Source: DATAMF01 sp964472565 (GTDB lineage Bacteria > Chloroflexota > Anaerolineae > Aggregatilineales > Aggregatilineaceae). Taken from it: a DNA stretch of 58,534 nucleotides. The position numbers and the translations under genes are program-made. Numbering within the stretch: the first letter of the stretch is position 1; each line of letters starts with the position of its first letter. Of this stretch, positions 24,509-33,523 are shown in pieces. The notes below the pieces were generated by a model. The model saw only the letters and a list, made by a program, of their open reading frames with translations, was not told where the DNA came from and searched no databases. The stretch covers positions 1 to 58,534 of the forward strand of contig CAYYNB010000017.1 in NCBI GenBank assembly GCA_964472565.1, written 5' to 3'.

Positions 24509-25501
24509 CTAAGCCAACGCCTTTTCAATCGCCTGTAATTCATCTTCACTGAACGATAGCGACTTCACCGCCGCGACATTATCCTCAACCTGTTTGACCG
24601 AGCTGGCTCCGATCAAGGCTGAAGTTGCTGCCGGGTGGCGCAGCACCCAGGCCAACGCCATTTGGGCCAGTGTTTGTCCCCGGTTTTGCGCGATCTCATT
24701 TAACCGCCGCGCTTTTACCAGATATGCTTCTGTGACCTGTTCCTTTTTTAAGAAGGTGCCCACTTTTCCGGCCCGCGAATCCTCTGGAATACCCTGAAGA
24801 TAACGATCCGTCAGCAGTCCTTGCGCCAGCGGTGAAAAAAAGATCAGCCCTATTCCTACTTCAGCCGCCGTGTCGATCAATGCCTCCTCGACCCACCGCC
24901 GGAACATGCTGTAGGCCACTTGATTAATCAGGCATGGGGTGCCCAGTTCGCGCAGAATCTGAACCGCGCGGCGCGTCTGTTCCGCATCGTAGTTTGAGAT
25001 GCCGACGTATAACGCTTTCCCCTGCCGCACAATCTGGTCAAGTGCTGACATGGTTTCTTCGAGTGGGGTATCCGGATCAGGCCGGTGGTGGTAGAAAATA
25101 TCCACATATTCCAGTCCCATCCGCTTCAGGCTTTGATCCAGGCTCGAAATTAGATATTTCCGTGATCCCCATTCGCCGTATGGCCCCGGCCACATATAGT
25201 AACCGGCTTTGGTTGAGATGATCAGTTCATCCCGATAATGGCGAAAATCCGTATGCAGAATACGTCCGAAAGTTTCTTCCGCCGATCCCGGCGGTGGCCC
25301 GTAGTTATTAGCCAGATCGATGTGCGTAACACCAAGATCAAAAGCCCGCCGCAGAATCGCGCACCCGTTTTCCAGCGCATCGACCCCGCCGAAGTTGTGC
25401 CACAATCCCAGCGAAATAGCCGGGAGTTTCACCCCGCTTCGCCCGCATCGAACATAAGGCATCTGCTCGTAACGCTTTTCAGAGGGAAGATAGTGTGTCA
25501 T
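24509..25501 (-). CDS. Aldo/keto reductase (YghZ/Kv-beta-like subfamily)
   Basis: A 330-residue TIM-barrel NAD(P)H oxidoreductase. It contains GLWHNFGG, the catalytic Asp and Tyr in THIDLANNYGPPPGSAEETFG, the catalytic Lys in IISTKAGY, the catalytic His in DIFYHHRPDPDTPLEE, and the C-terminal cofactor loop ALIGASSVKQVEDN. The GPPPGSAEE insertion is characteristic of the L-glyceraldehyde-3-phosphate reductase group. It overlaps the preceding methyltransferase by four bases (ATGA). The physiological aldehyde is unknown, possibly one released by demethylation or sugar cleavage in this cluster. Confidence 0.88.
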   Translation of the reverse strand: MTHYLPSEKRYEQMPYVRCGRSGVKLPAISLGLWHNFGGVDALENGCAILRRAFDLGVTHIDLANNYGPPPGSAEETFGRILHTDFRHYRDELIISTKAGYYMWPGPYGEWGSRKYLISSLDQSLKRMGLEYVDIFYHHRPDPDTPLEETMSALDQIVRQGKALYVGISNYDAEQTRRAVQILRELGTPCLINQVAYSMFRRWVEEALIDTAAEVGIGLIFFSPLAQGLLTDRYLQGIPEDSRAGKVGTFLKKEQVTEAYLVKARRLNEIAQNRGQTLAQMALAWVLRHPAATSALIGASSVKQVEDNVAAVKSLSFSEDELQAIEKALA

Positions 25502-26445
25502 ACAGCATCCTTTGTATACTGATGTGCAATCGTTATCGCCGTTTGGAGCTTATCCCACGAAGTTTCGCTGGGCACTGTGCAGTCCGCCGCCAGCATAAAA
25601 TAATCCGGTGCCTCGCGCAGAATCGCCTCAACTTCGGCTTGAATCTGCTCCGCGGTTCCTGTCGCCAGAATGCCCTTCCGTTCCAACCCGCCCATATATG
25701 GTCGTCCGAAGAGCCGCGCCGCCTCACTTGGCGTGATAGTTCGTTCTCCCACTTGAAGCGGGCAGTTTACGATATGTCCTGGATACTCGATCAAAGGCGC
25801 AAAGTCATCATACGGGCGCAAATAGTCGCATACATGCAGGATATTGAATGCGCAGTGCTGTTTAGTCTCGTCCATCAGCACCAGATCGAACGGCTTTACA
25901 TACGTCTCAAAGGTATCCCTGGCGAAACGATTCGCTTCCCCACCCTGCGTGGAATGATAAAATCCATCCACTCCCAGTTTAATACACTCACGCACGAAAC
26001 CCAGCAGGCTGTCAGTGATAATCTCCATTCCTTGTTTTACCTGTTCCGGTGCTTCCTTCAGATGTTCGGTTAGCATCGCGTCGCTGGTGGTATGCCCGGC
26101 GGACATGTACGGCGAATACAGCGTGACCACCACCACCGCATCCCGTTTGGCCGCGTGAACCAGACCTTTCACAACCTCAAGCTGCTCCGCGAAAAAATCC
26201 CGTCCATAGTGCGGCATCTTTGCCCAGTCTTCCGGCTTTTGGATAGCGGGAATTTTCGGAAACGGCTTTTCATATTGGATTTTTACGAGGTCCATATCCG
26301 TATAATGAAAGTATTCCAGGTGCTTGTTGATAGCCGCTTGCCCCGTATGAAAATCGGGCGGAAAGTGGAGAAAAAACGCCGCGGGAACATACGGTAGCGG
26401 TTGTTTTTGTTCTAACAGGTTAAATAGAATATCGCGCTTATTCAT
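25498..26445 (-). CDS. Uroporphyrinogen decarboxylase-fold methyltransferase (MtaA/MtbA-like)
   Basis: A 315-residue protein of the UroD/MtaA superfamily. The zinc ligands of methylcobamide:thiol methyltransferases are visible as H204-V-C206 (ILHVCDYL) and C289 (LAADCTVPSE), whereas true HemE lacks them. It therefore more likely moves methyl groups between a corrinoid protein and a thiol or similar acceptor than makes haem. The start at 26445 (MNKRDILFNLL) with AAAGG upstream is preferred over one 18 codons earlier that overlaps the divergent promoter gap. It is first in a three-gene operon and close to the corrinoid carrier gene on the other strand. Confidence 0.82.
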   Translation of the reverse strand: MNKRDILFNLLEQKQPLPYVPAAFFLHFPPDFHTGQAAINKHLEYFHYTDMDLVKIQYEKPFPKIPAIQKPEDWAKMPHYGRDFFAEQLEVVKGLVHAAKRDAVVVVTLYSPYMSAGHTTSDAMLTEHLKEAPEQVKQGMEIITDSLLGFVRECIKLGVDGFYHSTQGGEANRFARDTFETYVKPFDLVLMDETKQHCAFNILHVCDYLRPYDDFAPLIEYPGHIVNCPLQVGERTITPSEAARLFGRPYMGGLERKGILATGTAEQIQAEVEAILREAPDYFMLAADCTVPSETSWDKLQTAITIAHQYTKDAV

Positions 26446-26516
26446 GGCTTGGCCTTTGTTTTGATGATCACCTACAATACAATATCCTACACCAATCATT
26501 AAAGTGATGGAGACTT

Positions 26517-27962
26517 ATGGCTGACGAACAACCCACCGAAAAGAAAGTCACGATCCCCCAGGTGCCGCCTGTCGAAACGCAGCACCAGCTAACCGTCGCC
26601 AATCGTTTGCTGAGCTACACCGCCACTACCGGCATCATCCCGCTCAAAGACGAAGACAAAGATGAAATCACAGCCGGAATTTTCTTTACAGCCTATACCC
26701 TGAATGATGTGGCCGACACCGCTGCCCGTCCGCTGATCTTTGTTTTTAACGGTGGTCCGGGGTCCTCGTCGGTCTGGCTGCACCTGGGTGCGATTGGCCC
26801 TCAACGCGTCAAAATGCAGGACGAAGGCTGGATGCCCGCCCCACCTTTCCGCCTGGAGGATAACCCCTCGACCTGGCTCGATCTGGCCGATCTCGTTTTT
26901 ATCGATCCCGTCGGCACGGGGTTCAGCCGCGCTGCCGATCCCGAAAAGAAAAAAGACTTCTGGAGTGTGGAAAACGATCTCAAATCGGTGGGCGACTTTA
27001 TCCGCCTCTACCTGACTCGCTACAAACGCTGGCATTCGCCCCTGTATCTCGCCGGCGAAAGTTATGGGACCACGCGTGCGGCAGGTTTGGCAGGTTATCT
27101 TTTTGATCGCGGCATCGCGTTTAATGGACTGCTGCTCATCTCTACTGTCTTGAATTTTCAAACCATCAGCTTTGACCAGGGCAACGATCTCCCCTTTATG
27201 CTCTTTCTTCCGACCTATGCCGCCACCGCTTGGTATCACAGGCTGCTTACCCCCGACTTACAGCAAAAGAGTCTGGTCGATTTTCTCACCGAGGTCGAAG
27301 CCTGGGCCGAAACAGATTACACCGTCGCGCTGTCCAAAGGGGATCGCCTGACCGCTGGCGAGCGCGAAGCCGTGATCCAAAAACTGGCGTTGTATACCGG
27401 GCTGGAACCGCGTTTCCTGGATTACACCAACCTCCGCGTCCGCGATCAGCATTTCTTTAAAGAACTGCTCCGCAGCAAAAAACGCACGGTTGGACGGTTA
27501 GACTCCCGTTTTACGGGTATTGACCGCCTCTATGTCACCGAAACGCCCGAATTTGATCCGTCCATGACCGCCATCTTCCCGCCCTATACTGCTATGTTCA
27601 ACCAGTATGTGCGCGAAAGTCTCGGCTACGAAACCGACGCTACTTATGAAATTCTGAGTATCAGCGTCAATCAGGCATGGCAGTGGGATCGTGGCAAATT
27701 CCCGGACACAAGCGAATCCTTGCGCAGCGCCACGTCCAAGAATCCCTTTATGAAGGTTTTTCTGGCGCTGGGTTACTATGATCTCGCCACGCCTCACTTT
27801 GCAACCGAATATACTCTCAGCCACATGGACCTGGACCCCTCCGTGCGATCAAATTTCGTAACGGCCTACTATGAAGCGGGCCATATGCTTTATCTGGATG
27901 TCCCATCGCTCACACGCCTCAAATCCGATGTCAGCCAGTTTATGCAGGGCATCCCGTCATGA
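26517..27962 (+). CDS. Serine carboxypeptidase-like peptidase (family S10)
   Basis: A 481-residue alpha/beta-hydrolase of family S10. The oxyanion region FNGGPGSSSVWLHLG covers residues 77-91. The nucleophile is S182 in GESYG. The charge-relay Asp is in GYYDLATPHFA and the His in YEAGHMLYLD near residue 464. The family removes C-terminal residues from peptides. There is no clear N-terminal signal peptide (MADEQPTEKK...), unlike eukaryotic members, so it may act on peptides in the cytoplasm. GGAG precedes the ATG. Its stop overlaps the amidase start (ATGA), so peptide and amide hydrolysis are co-expressed. Confidence 0.9.
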   Translation: MADEQPTEKKVTIPQVPPVETQHQLTVANRLLSYTATTGIIPLKDEDKDEITAGIFFTAYTLNDVADTAARPLIFVFNGGPGSSSVWLHLGAIGPQRVKMQDEGWMPAPPFRLEDNPSTWLDLADLVFIDPVGTGFSRAADPEKKKDFWSVENDLKSVGDFIRLYLTRYKRWHSPLYLAGESYGTTRAAGLAGYLFDRGIAFNGLLLISTVLNFQTISFDQGNDLPFMLFLPTYAATAWYHRLLTPDLQQKSLVDFLTEVEAWAETDYTVALSKGDRLTAGEREAVIQKLALYTGLEPRFLDYTNLRVRDQHFFKELLRSKKRTVGRLDSRFTGIDRLYVTETPEFDPSMTAIFPPYTAMFNQYVRESLGYETDATYEILSISVNQAWQWDRGKFPDTSESLRSATSKNPFMKVFLALGYYDLATPHFATEYTLSHMDLDPSVRSNFVTAYYEAGHMLYLDVPSLTRLKSDVSQFMQGIPS

Positions 27963-29530
27963 CCGAAAACGCGCTGAACCTGGAACTGCTGGCCGCTGCC
28001 GAACAGGTTATTGGCCTTGAATTCACGCCGTCCGAGCGTGAATTGATGCTTGAAGGCGTTCAGAAACACCGGGATCAATACAACATCGTTCGCGCTGTGT
28101 CGCTGGATAATGCGCTTCCTCCCGCCTTCAACTTCGATCCCCGTTTGCCCGGCATGACTTTTAATACCGCGCGCCAGCCGCTGGTCATGAGTCAGATCGA
28201 AAACATCATGCTGCCCGAAAATCTGGAAGAGGTAGCCTTTTGGCCGCTCACCCACCTCGCCTATTTGATCCGCACCCGGCAAATAAGTTCAGTTGCCCTG
28301 ACCGAAATGTATTTGGAGCGGCTGAAGCGCCACGATCCCACCTTGCACTGCGTAATCACCCTCACCGAAGATCGCGCCATGAATCAAGCCCGTCTTGCCG
28401 ATGACGAAATTGCCGCCGGACAGTATCGCGGCCCCTTGCACGGCATTCCCTGGGGCCTCAAGGATTTGTTCGCCGTGCGCGGTTATCGCACCACCTGGGG
28501 AGCCGAACCCTACCAGGAACAGGTGCTTGATATTGATGCTACCGTCGTTGAGCGCCTGGACGCTGCCGGAGCGGTTTTGATCGCCAAACTTTCAGTCGGG
28601 GCGCTGGCCTGGGGCGATGTCTGGTTTGGTGGGCAAACCCGCACCCCCTGGAATACTGAAGAAGGTTCAAGCGGATCATCGGCTGGTTCTGCTGCTGCAA
28701 CGGCTGCCGGATTAGTCGGCTTTGCAATCGGCACCGAAACCCTCGGCTCGCTGGTATCGCCCTGTACCCAGTGTCGTGTCCCCGGCCTCCGCCCCACCTT
28801 TGGCCGCGTGAGCCGTTTTGGGGGTATGTCCCTCAGTTGGACTATGGATAAAATCGGCCCCATCTGCCGCACGATTGAAGACTGTGCCCTGGTCTTTGAT
28901 GCCATCTACGGTCCCGATGGAAAAGACCCCGCCGTGACCAGCTATCCTTTTAACTGGAACCCAGATTTGCCCTTGTCCGATTTGCGCATCGGTTATATTG
29001 TCAACGACTTTACCCAGCCCCAGGATCAGCAGTCTTTAGAAGTGCTGCGTTCGCTAGGGCTAACTCTGCTCCCCATTGAACTCCCGAATTACTCAAAGGA
29101 AACTCTCGATGCCGTTGTGCTGCTTCTGGAAGTCGAAGCCGCCGCCTATTTTGATGAACTGACCCGCAGCAGCCGGGATGATCTGTTAGCTCGCCAGATG
29201 GCCGATGCCTGGCCCAATGTTTTTCGTCAGGCTCGCTTGATCCCTGCTGTCGAATATGTTCAAATGAACCGCATCCGAACTCAGATGATGATGGACATGG
29301 CCCGCTTGATGGAAACTGTGGATGTTTATATTTCGCCATCCTTTGGCGATGACAACCTTATCCTGACCAATCTCACCGGACATCCGGCGGTTATCGTGCC
29401 CAACGGTCTGGATGTGGATGGAGAACCGTCCAGCATCACCTTCACCGGAAATCTTTATGGTGAAGCGGCGGCGCTGGCTGTCGCCAAATATTATCAGGAC
29501 CATACGGAGTTTCATCAGCAGCACCCATGA
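27959..29530 (+). CDS. Amidase-signature family amidase
   Basis: A 523-residue amidase-signature enzyme. The Ser-Ser-Lys triad lies in GIPWGLKDLFAV (Lys), EEGSSGSSAGSAAATAAG (first Ser) and IGTETLGSLVSPCTQC (nucleophile Ser; the usual GGSIR/S context is replaced by LGSLVSP). About 70 residues precede the catalytic domain. It could hydrolyse peptide amides, nitrile-derived amides or similar compounds. It is not the GatA subunit of tRNA amidotransferase, since no gatB or gatC is near. It overlaps the S10 gene upstream and the helicase gene downstream by four bases each. Confidence 0.88.
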   Translation: MTENALNLELLAAAEQVIGLEFTPSERELMLEGVQKHRDQYNIVRAVSLDNALPPAFNFDPRLPGMTFNTARQPLVMSQIENIMLPENLEEVAFWPLTHLAYLIRTRQISSVALTEMYLERLKRHDPTLHCVITLTEDRAMNQARLADDEIAAGQYRGPLHGIPWGLKDLFAVRGYRTTWGAEPYQEQVLDIDATVVERLDAAGAVLIAKLSVGALAWGDVWFGGQTRTPWNTEEGSSGSSAGSAAATAAGLVGFAIGTETLGSLVSPCTQCRVPGLRPTFGRVSRFGGMSLSWTMDKIGPICRTIEDCALVFDAIYGPDGKDPAVTSYPFNWNPDLPLSDLRIGYIVNDFTQPQDQQSLEVLRSLGLTLLPIELPNYSKETLDAVVLLLEVEAAAYFDELTRSSRDDLLARQMADAWPNVFRQARLIPAVEYVQMNRIRTQMMMDMARLMETVDVYISPSFGDDNLILTNLTGHPAVIVPNGLDVDGEPSSITFTGNLYGEAAALAVAKYYQDHTEFHQQHP

Positions 29531-30888
29531 CTTCAACTGTATTTTTCCAGGGCGGCACGCTGGTCTTGAACGATGTTCCAGCGACAGCGCAGCCGCCCCA
29601 CCCATTCCAATGGATCAAGGGCCACTGGCGCTGTGAAGCGTATCACTACGGCGCGCTCCGCCCCTGGTTTTCCGAGAATCGCATCCGCGACACGGTGCCG
29701 CGCTGGGATCATCTGGACTATACCCTGCACGACAGCCGCCAGCCCCACGCCTACCAGCAGGCCGCCCTGGATGCCTGGGAAAATGCCGCGCATCAGGGCA
29801 GCATTGTGCTGCCGACTGGCGCAGGCAAAACCTTTGTCGCCATTCATGCCATCCACCGGGTCAATCGTTCCGCCGTCGTCGTCGCCCCTACCATTGATCT
29901 GCTGCACCAGTGGTATGCTCGCCTCGTGAACGCCTTTCAGACCGAAGTGGGCGTCTATTATGGCGGCGAAAAGCTGGTTTTACCCCTCACCGTCACCACC
30001 TATCATTCGGCGAGCGATCTGATCGCCCAAAACGGCAATGCCTTCAAGCTGCTCATCTTCGACGAAGTGCATCATCTTCCCGCGCCCAGTTGGGGCGAAA
30101 CTGCCTTGATGTCCCCCTCACCGTTTCGGTTGGGCCTCACCGCCACCTATCCCGAAGAACACGAACAGGCCGACGGGCGCTGGCGGCTGGATGATCTGCT
30201 CGGCCCCATCGTTTACACCGAAAAAATTGACGATCTGGTGGGCGAACAGCTTGCCGAATACCGTACCGAGCGCATCCGAATCGACCTCACCCCCGCCGAG
30301 CGCCAGCGTTATGATGCCGATTTTGCGATCTACTCCAATTTTTTCCGCTCCCGCCAGCTTCAGCGCACGCATGGCGCAGGGTGGCTCATGGAGCTGATGC
30401 GCTTGAGCGCCTTTGATCAGGAAGCCCGCCGCGCGTTGTTGGCGCGCCAGCGCCTCCAGGATTTGCTGTCCAATGCGGAAGGCAAATGGACTGTTCTCGA
30501 CCAACTCCTGCGCGAATATTTCCACGAACAGGTGTTGATCTTCACCGAAAACAATGCCGTTGCCTATGCCATCGCCCGCCACCACCTGATTCCCATCATC
30601 ACCCACGAAACCAAAGCCGCTGAACGCAAGCATATTCTCGATCATTTCCAGACCGGCCATTACCGCGCCATTGTCACCTCGCGGGTTTTGAATGAGGGGG
30701 TGGATGTGCCCGAAGCCAAAGTCGCCATTGTGTTGGGCGGCACCGCCAGCGCCCGCGAATATATCCAGCGCTTGGGCCGTGTCCTGCGTAAGGTGGGCAA
30801 TCGTCAGGCCGTTCTGTTCGAGGTGATCGCCCGTAACACCGTAGACGAAGGCAAAGCCCAGCGGCGGCGTCCGAGGAAAGCGTACTAA
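29527..30888 (+). CDS. XPB/Rad25-type SF2 DNA helicase
   Basis: A 453-residue superfamily-2 helicase resembling archaeal XPB. An N-terminal damage-recognition-like segment precedes the motor. Walker A is LPTGAGKT (residues 95-102), DEVHH is at 179-183, and motif III-like GLTATYPEE follows. Domain 2 has TENNAVAYAIARHH, RVLNEGVDVPEAKVAIV (motif V) and QRLGRVLRK (motif VI). It would open DNA around damage for nucleotide-excision repair. The partner nuclease Bax1 is encoded four bases downstream, as in archaea. The start ATGA overlaps the amidase stop. It is unexpected in the same operon as a peptidase and an amidase. Confidence 0.88.
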   Translation: MTSTVFFQGGTLVLNDVPATAQPPHPFQWIKGHWRCEAYHYGALRPWFSENRIRDTVPRWDHLDYTLHDSRQPHAYQQAALDAWENAAHQGSIVLPTGAGKTFVAIHAIHRVNRSAVVVAPTIDLLHQWYARLVNAFQTEVGVYYGGEKLVLPLTVTTYHSASDLIAQNGNAFKLLIFDEVHHLPAPSWGETALMSPSPFRLGLTATYPEEHEQADGRWRLDDLLGPIVYTEKIDDLVGEQLAEYRTERIRIDLTPAERQRYDADFAIYSNFFRSRQLQRTHGAGWLMELMRLSAFDQEARRALLARQRLQDLLSNAEGKWTVLDQLLREYFHEQVLIFTENNAVAYAIARHHLIPIITHETKAAERKHILDHFQTGHYRAIVTSRVLNEGVDVPEAKVAIVLGGTASAREYIQRLGRVLRKVGNRQAVLFEVIARNTVDEGKAQRRRPRKAY

Positions 30889-30892
30889 ACGA

Positions 30893-32110
30893 ATGCTGAC
30901 AGGTGATCTGATCCGGCCCCGCCTGCGCAAACGCGGCGATCAAATCCAGGTGGACTGGCTTCCTGATAATCCATTTTGGCGTCGCTCCGCTCAGGACCTG
31001 ATTACCCTGTTCAACCGCCATCTTCACCAGCCGCGCCATCAATGGGAACACGCCCTGGAAAAATATGAGGGCGAACGGACCGATTACATCGTGCTGCGTG
31101 GCCTTGCCAAAGTCCTGAGTGACGCCGCCGATTTTACGCCGCTTGCGATGTCACTCGATCCTGAAGAATTGCGCCGTTTTGTATTCGCCCAGGGACCGGT
31201 TTTCCCACAGACCGATCTGTTCCATCCCCAATCGCGTCAGGCTGTGCTGCAATCCTCCGCCCAGGAACTCGGCCTGACTCCCGACCAGATTGAGCTTTTT
31301 CTGTTTGCAGATCGTCCCATCGAAAATATACTGGCCGACCTCGGCCCCGCCTGGACACCCGAAACCCTGATCGCCCGCTACAACCTGGAACTCGCGCGCG
31401 GCGTCCTCTATTGGGCCAGCCAGCTCACCATCGATATTTACGACAGCTATAAAGACTTTTGGCGCTACCTCAAGTTATTCAAGCTGATGTTCGCCGCCTC
31501 ACCGCATCCCCAGTCAGGGTATCACGTCACCCTGGATGGCCCCATTTCGCCCTTTGTGCAGGCCACCACCCGTTATGGTCGCCAGTTTGCGGCCTTTTTG
31601 CCTGCTCTCTTTTTATGTGACCGCTGGCAGATGGATGCAGAAATCCACATCCAATCTTATGACAGTGTGCTTCGGTACCATCTGGATCAGCACAGCGCGC
31701 TTTCCAGCCATTTTAAAAAGAGTGGCGAATTTGACAGCCGTCTGGAAGCTGATTTTGCCGCCGAGTTTGGATCCAAATTCGGCGAAACTCGCGGCCACTG
31801 GCAGCTCTCTCGCGAAGATGAAGTGATCCTGTTAGGCGATACGGTCCTCATCCCCGACTTCAGCTTTACCCATCGTAAAAATGGCCGCCGCGCCATAATC
31901 GAAATTATGGGCTTTTGGCACCCCGATTATTTGCGCCGCAAACTGGAAAAAGTGCGCGCCGCCAATCGCCATAATCTGCTGTTGTTAGTCTACGAAGGCG
32001 TTAATCTGGCCAAAACCGCCTTAAAGGATATTCCCGGCGAAGTCCTCTATTTCCCCAACAAACCCGTGCTTAAAGATGTTCTGGAAGCCGTCGAACGGGT
32101 AGCGGAATAA
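30893..32110 (+). CDS. Bax1-like nuclease (DUF790 family)
   Basis: A 405-residue DUF790 protein, the family of archaeal Bax1 (Binds Archaeal XPB). The C-terminal PD-(D/E)XK-type nuclease core is visible: acidic residue D322 in VLIPDFSF, E337 in RAIIEIMGFW, then the basic helix HPDYLRRKLEKV. An N-terminal domain of about 230 residues would contact XPB. In archaea Bax1 incises DNA bubbles opened by XPB. GAGGAAAG thirteen bases before the ATG is the likely RBS. It ends the operon. The xyl promoter begins three bases after its stop. Confidence 0.85.
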   Translation: MLTGDLIRPRLRKRGDQIQVDWLPDNPFWRRSAQDLITLFNRHLHQPRHQWEHALEKYEGERTDYIVLRGLAKVLSDAADFTPLAMSLDPEELRRFVFAQGPVFPQTDLFHPQSRQAVLQSSAQELGLTPDQIELFLFADRPIENILADLGPAWTPETLIARYNLELARGVLYWASQLTIDIYDSYKDFWRYLKLFKLMFAASPHPQSGYHVTLDGPISPFVQATTRYGRQFAAFLPALFLCDRWQMDAEIHIQSYDSVLRYHLDQHSALSSHFKKSGEFDSRLEADFAAEFGSKFGETRGHWQLSREDEVILLGDTVLIPDFSFTHRKNGRRAIIEIMGFWHPDYLRRKLEKVRAANRHNLLLLVYEGVNLAKTALKDIPGEVLYFPNKPVLKDVLEAVERVAE

Positions 32111-32112
32111 GC

Positions 32113-32142
32113 TTGACTTTTGCAAAAATTTCCTCATATAAT
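32113..32142 (+). promoter_or_regulatory. Sigma70 promoter of the xyl operon
   Basis: TTGACT (32113-32118) and TATAAT (32137-32142, perfect) are separated by 18 bases. The start point would be near 32149, inside the palindromic operator. Confidence 0.85.
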
Positions 32143-32145
32143 GGT

Positions 32146-32172
32146 GTTAGTTGGTTGGTGCAACCAATTAAC
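32146..32172 (+). promoter_or_regulatory. XylR-type operator
   Basis: GTTAGTTGGTTG (32146-32157) and CAACCAATTAAC (32161-32172) are inverted arms (one mismatch) around GTG. Layout and sequence closely resemble the Bacillus XylR site (TTAGTTTGTTT...AACAAACTAA). It covers the transcription start of the operon encoding XylR itself, so xylose-relieved autorepression is expected. Confidence 0.8.
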
Positions 32173-32223
32173 TGGTTTGGGATAGCCTTCTCTTTTTACA
32201 TCTTGATTGAAGCTTGAGGCGGT

Positions 32224-33465
32224 ATGCCATCTGCCAATCGCTTGCGTACTGGGGATCAGGCGCTGGTACGTGAGATCAATTTATCTTTGATTCTCAACCA
32301 CTTATTCGAGCATCCTCTCCTTTCACGCGCTGATTTAGCGGGTGTGACGGGGCTGAATAAGTCAACGGTATCCAGTCTCGTACAGGAACTGCTGGATAAT
32401 GGTTTGGTGCGTGAGGTCGGCCTCAATTCCAACCACATAGGACGCCCATCCGTCTTACTGGAACTGGATAATAAAGCGGGTTATATCGTCTGTTGTGAAA
32501 TGGGCGTCGATTTTATCTCCGTCATCTGCTCCGATTTCGGAACCGAAATCATTTGGCGGCACCGCGAAAATACCCACGACTCAGCCGGCCAGGCCGCCAT
32601 CATGCAGCAAACCCTGGCGCTTTTGCACCAGGCCGTCAAAATTGGCGCGGAGGCATGTGATAACTGCCGCGTGCTCGGTTTATCAGTCGGTGCGCCTGGT
32701 CTTATCGATCAGACTTCTGGAACCCTGCTATTTGCGCCTAATCTGGAATGGCAGGATGTACCGCTGCGGGCCATTCTCCACAATGAATTCCCGGCTGTTC
32801 CCATCTTCGTCGAAAACGAAGCGAACATGGCTCTGCTAGGCGAATACTTTTTTGGAGCGGCTAAGGGTTACGACGAAATCCTGTTTATCAGTGCTGGCGT
32901 TGGCTTAGGGGGCGCAGTAGTTTTGGGCGGCCAGCTTTTTAAGGGCAAAACAGGCTTCGCCAGCGAATTCGGCCATATGACCATGGATCCCGCCGGGCTG
33001 CCATGCAAATGTGGTAATCGGGGCTGTTGGGAAACCCAGGCCAGCCAGTCGGCGGTCTTTCGTTACATCCACGCTCAAATCGAAGCCGGAAAACATTCGC
33101 TTTTAACCGATTTAACACAGAACAACCTGGAACTGCTCACCATTCAGCTTGTTATTCAGGCGGCTCGCGCACAGGACCCCATCGCGCTCCAGGCGCTTGA
33201 GCAGGTCGGTCATTATTTAGGCGTGGGCATTGCATCTCTCGTCAATGCCTACAATCCCGATTTAGTCGTTTTTGGCGGCATCCTGAGCCTCGCCGGAGAA
33301 TTTTTGCTCCCTGTCATCGAAGCTGAACTACAAAAACGTGCGCTTCGCTGGCATTCAGCCGCCACGCGCGTCGTACTGGCTCAGCATGGCTCAGATGCCT
33401 GTGTGATTGGGGGAATTGCCCTGACCTTTCACCATATTCTCTCCCATCCAATCCGAACAGTTTAG
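32224..33465 (+). CDS. xylR: ROK-family transcriptional repressor, XylR
   Basis: A 413-residue ROK repressor. A winged helix-turn-helix lies at about residues 22-70 (LLSRADLAGVTGLNKSTVSSLVQELLDNGLV, shown here in parts as SRADLAGVTG and KSTVSSLV). The sugar-binding ROK domain follows, with VENEANMALLGEYFFG, GVGLGGAVV and the structural zinc motif CKCGNRGCWE. It probably represses the operon it heads by binding 32146-32172, and releases it on binding xylose. GAGGCGGT precedes the ATG. In Bacillus xylR is divergent from xylAB, whereas here it is the first gene of the same transcript, 58 bases ahead of xylA. Confidence 0.87.
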   Translation: MPSANRLRTGDQALVREINLSLILNHLFEHPLLSRADLAGVTGLNKSTVSSLVQELLDNGLVREVGLNSNHIGRPSVLLELDNKAGYIVCCEMGVDFISVICSDFGTEIIWRHRENTHDSAGQAAIMQQTLALLHQAVKIGAEACDNCRVLGLSVGAPGLIDQTSGTLLFAPNLEWQDVPLRAILHNEFPAVPIFVENEANMALLGEYFFGAAKGYDEILFISAGVGLGGAVVLGGQLFKGKTGFASEFGHMTMDPAGLPCKCGNRGCWETQASQSAVFRYIHAQIEAGKHSLLTDLTQNNLELLTIQLVIQAARAQDPIALQALEQVGHYLGVGIASLVNAYNPDLVVFGGILSLAGEFLLPVIEAELQKRALRWHSAATRVVLAQHGSDACVIGGIALTFHHILSHPIRTV

Positions 33466-33523
33466 AAAATCTTCTGTCAATTTGTTGGAAATTTCTGCTA
33501 TACCAAAGAGAGGAACAATAAAA

